Below, one piece after another: positions 1 to 12,680 of a DNA stretch of 64,000 bases. How positions within the stretch are numbered: position 1 is the stretch's first letter; every line of letters begins with the position of its first letter. A program made the translations under genes and the position numbers. The notes beneath the pieces are model-generated. The model worked only from the letters and a program-made list of their open reading frames with translations. It made no database searches and was not told where the DNA came from. Origin of the DNA: Paraspadella gotoi (lineage: Eukaryota; Chaetognatha); assembly GCA_051294375.1 (NCBI GenBank), contig CM119265.1, forward strand, positions 2,463,268 through 2,527,267, in the 5' to 3' direction.

Positions 1-540
1 CAATAATGCCGATAACGATAAATTGATTGATTTACTTTATTGATTGATTGATTGATTGATTGAATAATTAATTAATATATAAATTGATAAATTAATTAAT
101 TATTGATTAATTAAGTGACTAATTTATTAATTAACTTATTAATTATTTGATTAATTATTACATCCTGCATTTACATTTAATATAAAAAAAACGTCTTCCA
201 ATACTTAATCACAACGAAAAGAAAGGAAATTCATGATGTCTAAAAAAAGAAGCATAATCAATTAGTGAAACAAGTTTTTTGTTTTTTCCATTTAAACTCA
301 TTTCCACTCGGACGATTCCATCGAAACTTGATTTCCAGCTTAATCACACACTTTCCTACCCACATACAGAATTTCAAGTCAATCGCCCCATATATTCATG
401 AATAATTGGCGTTCAAATCTTAGGGGAGACGGAAAGACAGACAGACGAACGGACATCTTTTTTTTTTTTGCATAATTAATCATGATTCGATGTTCTGAGT
501 TATAATTTACGTTTCTTTAAAAAAACCAGTTAAGATGCAT
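1..540. repeat. AT-rich intergenic DNA with fragment of a dispersed repeat
   Basis: The first ~230 bases are AT-rich with (TTGA)n and TTAATTAA-like simple sequence. From about 230 to 500 there is a fragment of a dispersed repeat, recognised by the block CATCGAAACTTGATTTCCAG followed by TCACACACTTTCC and later by GACAGACGAACGGACATC plus a T-run. The same segment is found inverted at 44380-44960, including the ATAATGCCGA motif at the very start of the window, and related copies lie at 9670-10060, 19890-20250, 31540-31840, 35230-35560 and 42270-42560. No coding sequence is visible. Confidence 0.6.
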
Positions 541-545
541 GGTTT

Positions 546-552
546 ATCAGCT

Positions 553-586
<34 letters not shown>

Positions 587-603
587 ACACCGCCGCCACC
601 GCC

Positions 604-655
<52 letters not shown>
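546..655. repeat. (GCC)n trinucleotide microsatellite
   Basis: About 105 bp of nearly pure GCC/CCG interrupted by a few ACC triplets. The polyproline and polyarginine readings across it are by-products of the repeat; no splice sites or neighbouring exons support a gene. Confidence 0.9.
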
Positions 656-830
656 AGTAGTATATACTGGACAGTGAGATCCGCCGCCGGAATCTACTGG
701 CGAAGTCGCGCCGTCCCAGACTTGGTTTTCGCCAAGAGGAGAGATGCTTCTTTTCTCTGCACCAAAAAAGGAGAAAAGAAAAAAAAATAGGATGGGATAG
801 AATAAGAAGCGATGGAATGCCACTGTATTT

Positions 831-1020
831 TATGAATGAATGAATGAATGAATGAATGAATGAATGAATGAATGAATGAATGAATGAATGAATGAATGAA
901 TGAATAATGAATTATTATAATAAATGAATGCATGAATTAATATATTAATGAATGAATGAATAAATTAGTGAATGAATCAATTAATTAATCAATTAACTAA
1001 TTAATTGAACGAATGAATCA
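831..1020. repeat. (GAAT)n microsatellite and degenerate flank
   Basis: A run of about 18 GAAT/ATGA units from ~833 to 905, decaying into related tetramers up to ~1020. The next ~300 bases, to the GA repeats, are AT-rich intergenic DNA in which I see nothing else. Confidence 0.9.
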
Positions 1021-1315
1021 CGGAATGTCGCAAAAGCTTGTAGGTTTATTTAAAAAGACTAGTATTATTCGTTATCGAGTCTAAAACTTTAAATTACATG
1101 TTTTCCTTGGCACCACTTGTAAGTGTAAACCAAAACCTGAAGAGATATGTTACATAATAAATAATTTGATTTATTTTGGATCCAGCTTAACAATCAAATT
1201 CGGAGGTTAAACGGATATATATACATTTATTTGTTGAGCGTCCGAGCAGCACCCTTCGATCGAAAATATTTGACCTCTATTTCGTAGAGGGTTACTTCAC
1301 GACAGTGACAGGTAT

Positions 1316-1554
<239 letters not shown>

Positions 1555-2142
1555 GTTCGACCTCAACAGCGTGAATACGAGGGAGAGGGGTAAAAAAAGG
1601 GGGGAAAAAGGGAAACAATTTTTGTGAACAGGTGAACATTTATCGCGAAAAAAAATCACTCGGGTAAAAATTAAAAAAATATTCTAAACAATTAACAAGG
1701 TATAATATAATTTTTTTCAGTAATTAAGTTTTAAAATTAAACGGAACCCGAAAAAGATAAATAGATAGAAAAAGATTTGACTTGATTTATTATTTATTAA
1801 TCTCAAAGAACGTGTGACGCTGAGGATTGGTCGGCACAGCAGCGGGACGGGTGACGGTCTAAACGACGGTTTTAAAAGAGATAATTTATCACAATAAGTA
1901 TATAATCGTTAACGACCTATATATATATATATATATATAAAGAAATTCACTTCAATTCAACTCATTAAAAACACCTCAACAAACCGGCCTAACAAGTTAA
2001 TCAACCATGTCTCGATTTAAAATATAGCTCTGTCTTTCTTTTTCTCTAATTACTACAAAGATTTTAATAATGTTATCTCCGCCAAACCGTAGTTGAGTCC
2101 CGATGCCGCTACGTATATAAACTTTCTCCTCCGATTTCTTCC

Positions 2143-2241
2143 GGGTCCTTCCTTCCTTCCTTCCTTCCTTCCTTCCTCCTCCTTCCTTCCTTCCTTCCTT
2201 CCTTCCTTCCTTCCTTCCTTCCTTCCTTTCTTCCTTCCTTC
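2143..2241. repeat. (CCTT)n microsatellite upstream of transporter copy A
   Basis: Tetranucleotide array of CCTT with a few length variants. The same array recurs at 13041-13142, immediately after the N gap, in the same position relative to transporter copy B. It therefore marks the left edge of the duplicated segment as far as copy B is assembled. Confidence 0.9.
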
Positions 2242-2577
2242 TCATTCGTCGACGGTAAGGTTTGGGATTTTTGAAATCCCCTTTCCTAAAAAAAAACAAA
2301 AAACAAACAAACAAACAAACAAAAAACAAACAATCTATAAAATATTCCTATTTTTCGGTTTTTTTTTCGTATTTTTCAAATTCCCTTTCCCTGAAAAAAA
2401 AAATCGTCATGAAATCTTTCCATCTTTTTTATCTCCCTTTCGATTAAATCATCTCATTTTTCAAATCCATTTTGCCCCTTAAAAAATTCTCACTAAATCT
2501 TCATCTTTTTCAAACCAATTTTTCCCTAAAAAAAATTATCTTTTTTTCAAACTTAGGGTAAAAAAAATCACCAGAAA

Positions 2578-5083
2578 ATGACGAAATTTATCGCGGAAAA
2601 ATCTGAGACGAATTTCGCTAATTTCTACGATGTGGACGCGATGATAGATGCGGGGGGCGTGGGGCGTCATAACGTCTTCCCCGGCGCCATCTTGTGGTTC
2701 AACGTCGTCTTGAACGTCGTCAACATCATGGTCACCAGCTACACGGCTTACATCCCTCCAGAGTACATCCGGGGTGAGATTTCGGGTGGGAAAAAATTAT
2801 AAATATAAAGAAAAACCAAGTATGGAATACAACATGTCTATAATTGTCATAAATATCAAAAATTTAGCTTTTACAATCGATTGAAGATGATATTTGATTT
2901 TTTTTTTTTTTTTGTACATGTGTGTAAACAAATTAATAATGACATCTAACGTTATAAAAAATCTCTAGGTCCAGTTGTCAAATTCGATTGCATCTAACCT
3001 CTTTCATTCTACAATCCCCACACCCCCCCCCCTTAAACCTCGATATCTTCAACCCAACTTCCCGAAATAGACAACTGTTTGAGCGACGACAAGTTTGAGA
3101 ATTCGTCTCTACTTCGAACCGGAAACGATTCTTCGTCCTCCTCCTCCTCTTCCTCCTCCTCCTCCTCATCCTTCATGCTAGAATTCGACTTGATCTGCGC
3201 GACGCCGGAATTTGCAAATTTGGCGCCGGCGCTATTTTTCGCCGGCGGGGCGGCGTCGTCCCTCGTCGTCGGCGCCCTGCAGCGGTTCGGACGGCGCCGA
3301 GTGGTTTGGATCAGCACCGGCGTCGAAGTCGTCATGCACGCCGCTGTATACTTTGCAAGGGACGCAGTCGGGTATTTGGCGTTTAGGACCGTTGGAGGGT
3401 TCATGCAGGTGAAACGGACAGACAGACAGGTTGACTGGATTAATTTGATGGAAGAAAGATTGATTGATGGACTGATGGACTGATGGATTGATGTATTTTT
3501 TTGTAGTAAACAATAGTCATTTATATGTCTAAATTTCATATTGATTATTGACTTAATAATGAGTGGAGAAATTTGGCTTTAAAAATAATCTTTCATTTTG
3601 AAACTCAAATCATTTTTATGTGATATAGTATTAATATTAATATATTCTGAAATCTCTTGGGAATATGATAAGAATAGCATTTTTAGGAATATTGTAACCA
3701 AATTTTATTCGGAAAAAGTGTGATTTTGTTGTTCTTTTGTTAAAAAATTAATTAGCCAGAAATTAGAAGCTTCGAATCTCCTTTTCTCTTCCAGTTAATC
3801 AACTCTGGAATGAGCGCCGTCCTTTTCTTAGAAATCTTCAGCTCAGCTCATCGATTTCACGCTAACTCCTTCCTGCACCTGTACATGCCAGTTAGCTTCG
3901 GCATCGTCTCTCTGGGCGCCTACCTCGTTCCCGGGTGGAGGGAGCTGCATCTGCTTATATCTGGGTTGGCTATTGTTTATAAAAAAAATACTTAATTTCA
4001 TATTGTGCGCCAATTTTGACTTCATTTGCTTCAGATTTGAAAGATGAAAAAATAATTAAAATATTTATAACTTTTTGAAAATTAATTCTTTTTTTAAATA
4101 AAAATTACGATTATAATTAGAAATTAGTTTTAATTAAAAACTTTGATTTTCATACAGAATTTAATTAATTAATTAATTAATATAAAGTATATTGAAATTT
4201 TTAAACTTTATATAACTTTATAAGTTTTAATAAGAAAAACCAGTGGAGGTGGTCGAGATAAAAATGGCGAACAAAATGAGATGAATCGATTTATTGAAAT
4301 CTGAAAAGCGAATGGAATCGAATTGGCTAATTGTACAAAGTGGCATTCATTTTTATATGGCGAGAGAGAGAAAATTTGGTTTACATTTGTAAAGTAAATT
4401 ATTCTAAAAATACGACTGGCGTTTGAACAAAGGGAGCAAAACAATTTCTTAGCGGGGATTGGAAATTGTAAAGAATTCGTCTGGCGATTTTATTTTCTTT
4501 ATATAATAATACTCAGGATCTCCATTCGGCCACACTACCAAAGAAAGAAAATAAATGAGCATCATTTATAAATAATCGCTAATTTAAACTGATGGGACAT
4601 TAAATAAAAGTATTTTATTAGTGAAAACAAAATTTGATGCCTTCTCCCGAACGTCTTGATCAACTTGTAACGACGCAATCCATACGGCATCTTGTGATAA
4701 TCTGATATTGCAATACAGAAAAAACTCGATGATTATTAATAAGCTTAAAGGAGCTTAAAATTCAGAATTGAAAGGAGTCATATTGATGAATCAGCATTAG
4801 TTTAGTTAACTTATTAGTTTCTTTTTTAAGTTTAAAGATTAGGGGTTACCGTATGTTTAGGGATTAGGTTATGTAGTAGGGTTTAAAATATGGTTAAGTT
4901 TAGGAAATAAGGTTAATATGGATTAGGGACAAGAGTTATTGATTAGGGTTTGGGATTAAATTATGATTAGGGTTAGGAATTTCATGCTAGGAATTGGATT
5001 ATAGATTTTGTTAAATATTTGAGCTAAATATTGATATTGGAGTTAATATGAAGTTATAAATAATTGACCTTTCCATTTAACCC

Positions 5084-5156
<73 letters not shown>

Positions 5157-8100
5157 CTCTCTCCAGCCTTTCTTCATTCTTTCGCCCTCATGTGGTTCGT
5201 CCCGGAATCCCTGCGTTGGCTCTCAAGTCAGGAAGAGAGGAGAGTCATGAACATCTGAAGGAAAGATGCAAGAAAATGTTGAAGGTTGAATCGTTGGAAG
5301 ACTTTGTCAATAAAAGCCGGGCATCCCTCATGGCCAAAGGTGCTAGTGATTGCTCATTTTCTATTGCAGATTTTGCAAAATTTGAGTTATTGCTAGCTCC
5401 ACTTATTATCTTCTCTATGACAGATTGCGATCCGGACCAAAATGTCAGTCATGTTGAAATCAAGCGACAAATTCCGTGTGATGAATTTCGAGGTCCTCAA
5501 ACGGTTGGCGTTCATGAGCTTTCTTTGGATGGCGCGATGGCAACGTAAATAGATGAATCAATATGATCAAACGATTTATCAATCAATCAATCATCATTCA
5601 ATCTCTATCTTCCAGCTACTGGTCCATCAGCCTCTCTTCAACCGACCTCCTTCCTGGCGACCGATACCTAACCTTCTTCTCCTCGGCGCCACGCACGTCC
5701 GTCTATCGCCTTGCTGGGCCTCATCTAAGGATCCATCAACCGGCTGGCATTGGCGCTGATGTTTGCTGGAGCCGCGGCCTGCTTTAGCGCCGCCTATGGG
5801 CTGCAGATGACGGTGGTGAAGGAAGACAATGCTGTCTTTTGACGATCGTCGTTGGTGAGAAAAAGGATGATGATGATGAAAGGACGATGATAACAGTCTT
5901 GAAAAATGACAGAGAAAAATAATATGAAACTAATTTTGAAATTTGTACAAATAATTATTCAATCTTAGCCCCTTGACATATGAACTCAATAAATAGTATG
6001 ACTTTAGATTTTTGATTAAATTCATTTTCCTCTCGCATGGAAACATTTTAATAATTATCAATACAAAATAAATATATAATATAATATACTTAAGGGGTGG
6101 TCTTTTCATACATTGAAACATTCTTTGAAATCATTATACCACTTCATTGATAGGAAGCCAGGATACTCTGGGAGTGAATAAACGAGACTGTGAGAGAGTC
6201 TTGATTGAAAGCTTGCAGGGACCTGCTATGTCATTATCTTGTAAATGATGGAGGCCTTAAACCACCAAAGCCTGTCCAAAGTCAGGGGCAAGAAGCTTAT
6301 TTATTAAATGAATGAATATTTTTTTTATGGTTGTTACAATTTCATATAAAAATGCTTATTTTTTTTTTTGAATATGAAGTTTTTAAAAAATGATTCTAAT
6401 AAAGATTAAAAAGTTAGATAAAGGTTAGTATTTACAAATTTTCAAAAATTTAATGATAAATGGGTTTTATAAATTTAAAAAACTTTCAAAAATCCATCAT
6501 CATCGTCATCATTAATACAGTGTGTCCCAATGGTACTGTCTGTTAAGAAAAGCTTTACTGCTCCTTTTCCAGATGAAAAACTCGAATTCATAGATAAATA
6601 TGCGCACAAGTATGGACCATTTATAGGATACCTAATTTTTAAAAAAATGTGAACAAAGGCAAACTCCTTATTATACATAAAGCAAATGGAATAACATTTT
6701 TTTCAGTGATTTTTAAACAAAAAATTTTAAATTATATACTTTTTAATATTTATCAAATATTTTTTTTAATATTGGATTAAATATGTTTTAAATTTTTTCT
6801 TTAGATGCAGGACAGAAAGAAATTACCTCAATTTTTAGCTCAGAGCTTTTATAATGCAGTAATATTTTTTTAAATTATCAACTATGACCTTGCTCATTAC
6901 TTTTTGAATTGATTTAATATCAAATTAACTAGCTTCTTTTATCAACTTTTATATTTTTTTAGTATTGGTTTATTTCTTCTTATTTTATACAAATTAGAAA
7001 TTTAAATAATTTATATCTTTTAAAATATTTTTTTACATAATTTTTAAAAAAAAATTATTTTAAAGTAAAAATTATCTAAAAATTAAAAAAGAAGACAATT
7101 GAATGTTCTGCCAAAGAAAAATTGATAAAAATTGAATTCCGAAATATCATAAATTATCATAAATGGTAAGAAATTACTTACTTGTTATCAGAAATGATGG
7201 AGCTTAAACACAAGCTTCAGTACAATATGTGAAGGTTAACCGACAGTACCATTGGGACACCTGTAATTTCAAAAAGTTTGTAATAATAACCCTCATCTAA
7301 CTTTTTTAAGCTTTATCATAATCTGATAAAAAAAATTAAATTTACCCAAAAAAATTGTTGACATTATATAGTATTTGGATTAATATAAATAGCATAAGAT
7401 AAATCTTACATTTTTTTATGTTTTCAAGATCTTTTTATATAAACACATTAACAATGTTTATACGAACATCTGTTAGTTTGTAACCTGTTGCGCGCTTACT
7501 GGCAGGTGCGTTAAGCCCGTTAAGTCTGTTAAGTTTATTAATTCCACAAGTTTCTAGGCTTATCTCTCAATGCAATGTCATAGATTTAGCAAAGTTGTTT
7601 TGATCTACTGTGGTGAACTTAATAGCAAATATTTTTTATAAATGTTTTCCCTCTTGTTGAAATATTGTATCTTTTAAAAGACATTTAATTGATATAAATC
7701 ATCCCCCTCACAAAAGGTCGATTTTTCCGGGGAGCGCTGTCATTCTTCGAAGTTTTACACCAACGAATATTTCCGACTTCTTGTCGTTCATTCGTTATGG
7801 TCTTTTGCGTCGGCGCTGGAAGACTTCGTCACAAGGTAAAGGCCATTATTTTTAGTTCACGGGTCTCGCGAGTCTTTGTCACTGTCGTCGGTCCGTCGTT
7901 TGGTTGGCTCATTTGTTAAGACAGAAAAAAACCTCAATCTAGTGACTGCTCAGCGCCCTCTTCCGGAAATCCTAAAAACTATAAGGAATAAAAGACGGAA
8001 TTCCGATTGCAGTGTGCTCGTGTCATAAATAACAGTCTAAGAAAGTTATTGTAGGTCATGTTCATGTCACAAGAAATACACGTGATAAGGCAGTCACTAC

Positions 8101-8610
8101 GGCGTAACACATTTGAATTACCGTTCTTGTTCTTCGTATCTAGAATATTTGAGAAAATTTCTTGATAAGCGGAGGTTATGGAATTTACTCTCTTTTATTT
8201 TACATGGCTTTATTTAATGTTTTAAAAATTGTCTTATCTTCTTCTTTCCTTTTTACATTCGCTTACCTTTATGAATTTGTTTATTTACTATAATAAATTG
8301 ATATTCACTTATTTAATCATTTTTCATTCATTTTCATTCATTTTCATTTCAACTCTTTCCGCCCCTCCAGCGTGCCTCCTTCGCCTCTCTCCTCATCCGC
8401 TCCACGCCACCGCGGTTTCCTCTTATCATCGCCATCGTCAACGTTCGCGGCCGTCCGTCGTCATTGTCGTCGGAATGGAGGGAGACAAAAGGACGGAAGA
8501 TGGCGCAGACTGTGGAAGAGATGGAGGAAGGAGAGGAAGAAAGAGAGGAAAGGGAAAGAAGAGGAAAGGGGAAAGAGAGGAAAGGATGTTGAGGAATAGA
8601 GTTGAATTGA
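2578..8610 (+). CDS. SLC22-like organic ion transporter, copy A (8 exons, frameshifted in exons 4-8)
   Basis: Likely a plasma-membrane major-facilitator carrier of the SLC22 (organic cation/anion) family; the substrate cannot be told. Exons: 2578-2773, 3071-3408, 3795-3964, 5167-5339, 5424-5544, 5616-5854, 7717-7835, 8371-8610. The start is the first ATG before FYDVDAMIDAGGVGRHN. Exon 1 holds TM1; exon 2 has the extracellular loop, a 14-residue serine run, the EFDLIC motif, TM2 and RFGRRRVVW, the MFS motif-A loop. Exon 4 has the SLC22 signature PESLRWL. Exon 8 gives the last TM and a charged tail. Exons 1-3 match the phase of a continuous frame. Exons 4-7 are 173, 121, 239 and 119 nt against 176, 127, 248 and 121 in copy C, so the printed frame breaks. 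Copy B is intact in exons 4-6, so these breaks are probably base errors or allele damage rather than a dead gene. Confidence 0.8.
4836..4990 (+). repeat. Degenerate TTAGGG-like motifs in intron 3
   Basis: Multiple TTAGGG, TTAGGGATTAGG and GGGTTTAGG variants are interspersed in AT-rich DNA in intron 3 of transporter copy A. The matching stretch in copy B is at ~15715-15860. It resembles the core of the telomere-like interspersed elements at 47160-47220, 51300-51480, 55080-55230 and 63140-63250. Confidence 0.6.
5087..5166 (+). repeat. (CT)n array serving as the polypyrimidine tract of exon 4
   Basis: A nearly pure CT array runs straight into CTCCAG at the 3' splice site before exon 4 (exon start 5167). 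Copy B has a shorter version (15966-16007), and copy C a minimal one ending at 23490. Array length is thus polymorphic at a functional splice acceptor. Confidence 0.85.
6141..6355 (+). repeat. Dispersed repeat family 3 (SINE-like), member
   Basis: The block GAAAGCTTGCAGGGACCTGC, then CACCAAAGCCTGTCCAAAG and a tail TTATTTATTAAATGAATGAA ending in GGTTGTTACAATTTCAT. It recurs at 17000-17135 (5' part) and 49255-49425, and its 3' tail alone occurs at 25905-25975 and 63310-63400. The shared 3' tail with variable 5' truncation suggests a retroposed short element. I see no clear tRNA-like promoter in this copy. Confidence 0.6.
6518..7263. mobile_element. Short non-autonomous Tc1/mariner-like element with TIRs
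   Basis: Terminal inverted repeats begin CAGTGTGTCCCAATGGTACT on the left and end with the reverse complement on the right (7235-7263, with two bases lost). The outermost bases are flanked by TA on both sides (6516-6517 and 7264-7265), the classic target duplication of Tc1/mariner insertions. The 746-bp interior is AT-rich with no transposase frame. Copy B lacks the left TIR and most of the body: its sequence jumps from the equivalent of ~6293 to ~7222 and keeps only the right TIR at ~17141-17172. Confidence 0.7.
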
Positions 8611-9420
8611 TGGGAATGAAAGAAGAAATTGTGTTTAAAAACGTGAATAATGAAATTCTATTAGTAATTTATTTTTTTACGCTTTTTAAATTTTCGGAAT
8701 TGCAATTTGGTCGACATTAAAATTTATCGATGTTATTGAATTCGTTTCATTCAAAAAAAATTTAAGAAATATTGGTAATGATTAATATTAAATATTATAT
8801 TTAATTTTATGAAAGTAACACGTGTAGTTTTCGCGTGATCTACCTTTCCGTGATATTCTTAGCTTGGATACATCGAGGAAGTTAGTAAGAACCTCAATTG
8901 CAGTGCGGCATTGAACAGAGAAGTTCTCTAATAATAATGTAAGCTGGACTGTTGCAGATATGAAATAATAAATATATTTTTATTAAATTATTCTTAATTA
9001 TAAGCGACAGCTTTACTTGACGTTTATTTTTACTATTAAATAAAATTTTTTAATTTTTCAATTTTTTCTAAGGCAATTTGATAAGCTTAAAGTTAATAAG
9101 GGTTATTTCATACAATTTAAAAATTTGTTGGAATTATAAAATTTCTCAAAAAGCTAAAAATTCAGCAATGCATATGAGCAGAGTTTTACGCTCTGTTTAA
9201 CCTCAAGTTCTTGTCAATTTGGTAAAGATTGTAGTACTAATTCATCTTAACTGGTTCACATATGCCTCTACAGATCCTGTTGTAAACAGATTTACGAATA
9301 AAGTAAAAATTGTCTTCTGTTATAATAAGGGAAATATCTTTAACTTCATCAGCAATGAATTTTCAAATTCATTTAAACAATCAGATAGAAGGAAAAAGGA
9401 ATTTGAGAGAAATAAAAGTT
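8611..9420. other. AT-rich intergenic DNA downstream of transporter copy A
   Basis: No exon, RNA gene or clear element is visible. Up to ~8800 it parallels the sequence downstream of copy B (18488-18670). Beyond that the two flanks differ by more than small indels before re-aligning near 8900 and 19100. Confidence 0.5.
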
Positions 9421-9424
9421 AATA

Positions 9425-9665
9425 GAAGTCGTTCAATTTTATGACCCGCCTTCATATAAGCAGTCCCTAAGCTTCGGATCAGGCTGAATACCGTGTTATA
9501 GGCGGGGTTTAAGCGCCCCGTCCCTCTTAACTGCTAGGCGGCCACCGGGCTAGAACCCGACCTTAGAGTTTGGGGAGGGCGAACTGTCTTTGCCTCGGCA
9601 AACAATGGCCGACACTCGTATGAAACGGTTGGAGGATTTTCGCTCCATCCATTAACAGTTTATTT
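9425..9665 (-). repeat. Dispersed repeat family 2 (tRNA-like SINE), member
   Basis: On the minus strand the order is: a GGTTCTAGCCC box resembling a Pol III B box, GCCGCCTAGCAGTTAAGAGG, a GC-rich GGGCGCTTAAACCCCGCC block, then CCTGATCCGAAGC and GGGACTGCTTATAT. Other members are at 11163-11405 (+), 19670-19890 (-), 21045-21160 (+) and 55940-56150 (+). This GC-rich island stands out from the AT-rich neighbourhood. Confidence 0.65.
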
Positions 9666-9669
9666 TTAA

Positions 9670-10060
9670 CGTTGATTGGTGGAAGCTTCATTTATGTAAA
9701 AAATTTTTTCTTTTTGGTATAAAAAGTTGAGTTTTGTTATCTATAAAAAAAGTATTCTCTCTACCCCACACAAATATTTCACTCCAATTTCCAATCCTCC
9801 AATCACGAGTCTTTTGGCAGTTTTTTTTGCAAAAGTGGACGGACAAGACGGACGGACGGACATCATTTTTTTTTGCAAAATTTTTCATAATTCGAGGTTC
9901 TGGACGATGATATTAAGTGTAATGCCCCGTGACAATATTTGGGGGCAGAGACGACGGGACGACAAAGTGAATTATATGACGTCGGAATCTGCTGATGAGC
10001 ACGATTCCGACATAAAAAATTTATAACCCGATCGATATTCGTTTTCGATATATTACATTC
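9670..10060 (+). repeat. Dispersed repeat family 4 (GACGGACGGACAT family), member
   Basis: Contains ACAAATATTTCACTCCAATT, ACCAATCACGAGT-like sequence, GACGGACGGACATCATTTTT, CATAATTCGAGGTTCT and a distal GACGACAAAGTGAATTATA block. The same order of blocks recurs at 19890-20250 (+), 31540-31840 (+), 35230-35560 (+), 42270-42560 (-), 44270-44560 (-) and partly at 230-500 (+). No coding capacity is seen. From 10060 to 11160 the sequence is AT-rich intergenic DNA without further recognisable features. Confidence 0.6.
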
Positions 10061-11162
10061 ACAAGTTTGTTTTCGTATATCAAGATTAAACGCAGTTTTC
10101 AACCAGACCGGTTTGAAAAAAAAAAAATTATCTCTCTCTATATTTTCTCCCTAAAAACTCCCACACTAAAGCACGATAGTTCTCTAAAGCCTCTCTTAAA
10201 TCGCCATAAAGCAAATGATTTCTTCGTTTACCGAATTCATGATGAATAAAAAAAAATTTGAATCTATTTCCGTTTTGGGTTAACAAAAATTTTCGATCTT
10301 ATATATAATTTTTAGGATGAGAAAATACTTTAATTTTTGGAAAATGTATATGGTTTCCAATGCTCATAGACGATTAGAATAAACGACGCGTCACGCATTT
10401 TTTTATAATCTACTTGGCGACCTTTTCTTCTTACTTGTGTTGAGATTTGAGAATTAATGAAAAATTAAGCAGAAATTAGACTTGTCCATAATCTTCCACC
10501 GTCAAACTTCTGACGATCGCAGCGCACGTCTAAAACGCATTGAAACTGCAGGCGTTGAAGAAAGGAAATTTCTTCACGAAGATTTACCTCAAGAAATCCC
10601 CTAATAAGAACCTCCCATTCTTCAAAATTCCCATGAAATTGCTTTTCCTTCTTCTTTCAAATATTTCCCATTTTTAAATCAAATTTTTTACTAAAAGAAT
10701 CATTCAATATATATATTTTTTAATAGGCGCTTAGCCTAATTTCAGTAAGGTGCGGTTAAAGAAATCTTGAATTAAAAACCACTGCTCAAATGATAATTTA
10801 GACATTTTTTTTAAAAAAAATAATATTTAACTCTATACCCCATATTGATTTTTAAATATTTATTTTATAAATAGGAAAGGCTAAAAATTTTTTTATTTTT
10901 TTTATTTTTAAGACCCAGACAGGTAGTTTGTAAAAAAGTTATAATTCTTTTTTTTTTTTATATTTTCGATCAATAAGTGGAGTTAAAAAAATATAAAAAC
11001 TATTAATAAATATCATCATCATTCTATCTCAATAACTTTTAATACTCTTTTTTTTAATTTCTTGACCAAGAAAACATGAGAATTTTTTGAAAGTTTCATA
11101 AATTATATTTTTTATTTTACTTTTTCCATCGCTCATAAGCATTCATCAAAAAAAAGGTAATT

Positions 11163-11405
11163 GATGTGGAGCTAAAATCCACCAACCATCATTCAGCGGT
11201 TCATTGTGCGGAGGCAAATCATTTGCTCTCAACCCAAAGGTCCGGAGTTTCCAGATCGGTCGTATTCGCGTAAAAGCCAATTAAGAGGGAACGTGGCGAG
11301 CGCTTACACCCGCTTTAGTAACCACGGTATGTACAGCCTAGGCTCTGAACTCATCAAGCGCACGCGCTATATATTGAACTCGGATTCTGTTCGACTCAAC
11401 ACATA
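11163..11405 (+). repeat. Dispersed repeat family 2 (tRNA-like SINE), member
   Basis: Starts near CTAAAATCCACCAACCATCA and includes CAACCCAAAGGTCCGGAGTT, an AATTAAGAGGGA block and GTACAGCCTAGGCTCTGAAC. It is more diverged than the copy at 55940-56150, which has the same blocks in the same order. Confidence 0.6.
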
Positions 11406-11739
11406 ACAATTAATTACTGTCTCTTTCATAATATTTAGATTTAAATAAAAATCTATTATAAATTTGTCGAAAGAAGTATTAGTCAATTTTTTTATCCAGC
11501 GAACAATAAAAGCATTAAAATCGAACCTTTTACAAAATTCTTTTTTTACCTTAACAAGTAGGACTTCGTAGACGTGACTAAAGTTTTTGATTTTTGAACT
11601 TCCCCAGCCCCTTATTTTAATTTACATTTTCATTGAGCTAAGATTTCTAAATTTTAAACTAACTTTCCCTCCCAAAAATTCCAATTAAATTCTCACTATT
11701 TTTTAAAAAACCCCCTTTCCCCTTTAAAAAAAATCACTA

Positions 11740-12680
11740 TTCCATCAAAAAATCTTTCATGTGTCAACCCACCTTTATTTATATTAAAAATAAGATTTTC
11801 AAAAAAGAGGAAAAGTCATTCAGAAGTGAGATAGGTGTCTGTTTTGGTTTGATTTATTCAAAAAATCTTCCATTTGTCAACCCCAACTCCTTTCTGGAAA
11901 CTATTAACTTTATATTAAAAATAAAGATTTCAAAAGAGGAAAGAGTCATATCCAGAACTCAGAATTAGAATCGGTGTCTGTTGTTTGTTTATCAAAACAT
12001 ACCTCTTTCCATATTGTCCAACCCACCTTTTAATTTATATTAAAAAATAAAGGATTCAACACAGAGGCAAAAGTCATTCCAGAAAAGTGAGTAGGTGTTG
12101 TTTTGTTTGTTATCAAAAAGTCTCCAATTTGTCAACCCACCTTATTTAATTTATATTTTTAAAAATAAAGATTTCAAAAAGAGCGAACAAGTCATTCCAG
12201 AAGTGAACGTAAGGACTCTCACACTCGACCGCTCACCCGACAGTCCTCCGCTCTCTAACGGTACCACACCAGCGACACAGTATCACTCTACAGAGCTCTA
12301 TCAGTGATATCTTCTGTATTGTTTATCAAAAATCTCATTGTCCAACCCACCTTTTAATTGCACGTCTCTCAGATTAAAAATTAACAAGATTTCAAAAAGA
12401 GGAAAAGTCATTCCAGAAGTGGAGTTAGGTTGTCTGTTTGTTTGTTTATTCCAAAAATCTGTCCATTGTCAACCCAACACTTTTAATTATATTAAAAATA
12501 AAAGATTTCAAAAAGAGGAACAATTCATTCCAGAAGTGAGTAGGTGTCTGTTTGTTTGTTTATCTCAAGAAAATCTTCCATTGTCAACCACCTTTTTAAT
12601 TTATAATTAAAAATAAAGATTTCAAAAAGCAGAAAAGTCATCCAGAAGGTGCCAGTAGGATGTCTGTTTTGTGTTCATAT
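11740..12680 (+). repeat. Tandem array of ~110-bp units, seven or so copies
   Basis: Each unit has TGTCAACCCACC, then TTATATTAAAAATAAAGATT, TCAAAAAGAGGAAAAGTCAT and CCAGAAGTGAGTAGGTGTCT with TTTGTTTGTTTAT. Copies begin near 11765, 11876, 12016, 12131, 12341, 12468 and 12582. One unit carries a ~100-bp insert at ~12205-12310. The equivalent region downstream of copy B (21480-21590) has a single unit, so the array is expanded on only one of the two duplicated segments. Confidence 0.75.

Noticed and set aside
539-823. Polyproline (+) and polyarginine (-) open frames
   Set aside because: Pure products of the (GCC)n microsatellite with no splice sites, neighbouring exons or family similarity.
2093-2482. 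Phe/Leu/Ser/Pro-rich plus-strand frame before transporter copy A
   Set aside because: It reads the (CCTT)n array and AT-rich DNA, and is not connected to exon 1 by a splice junction.
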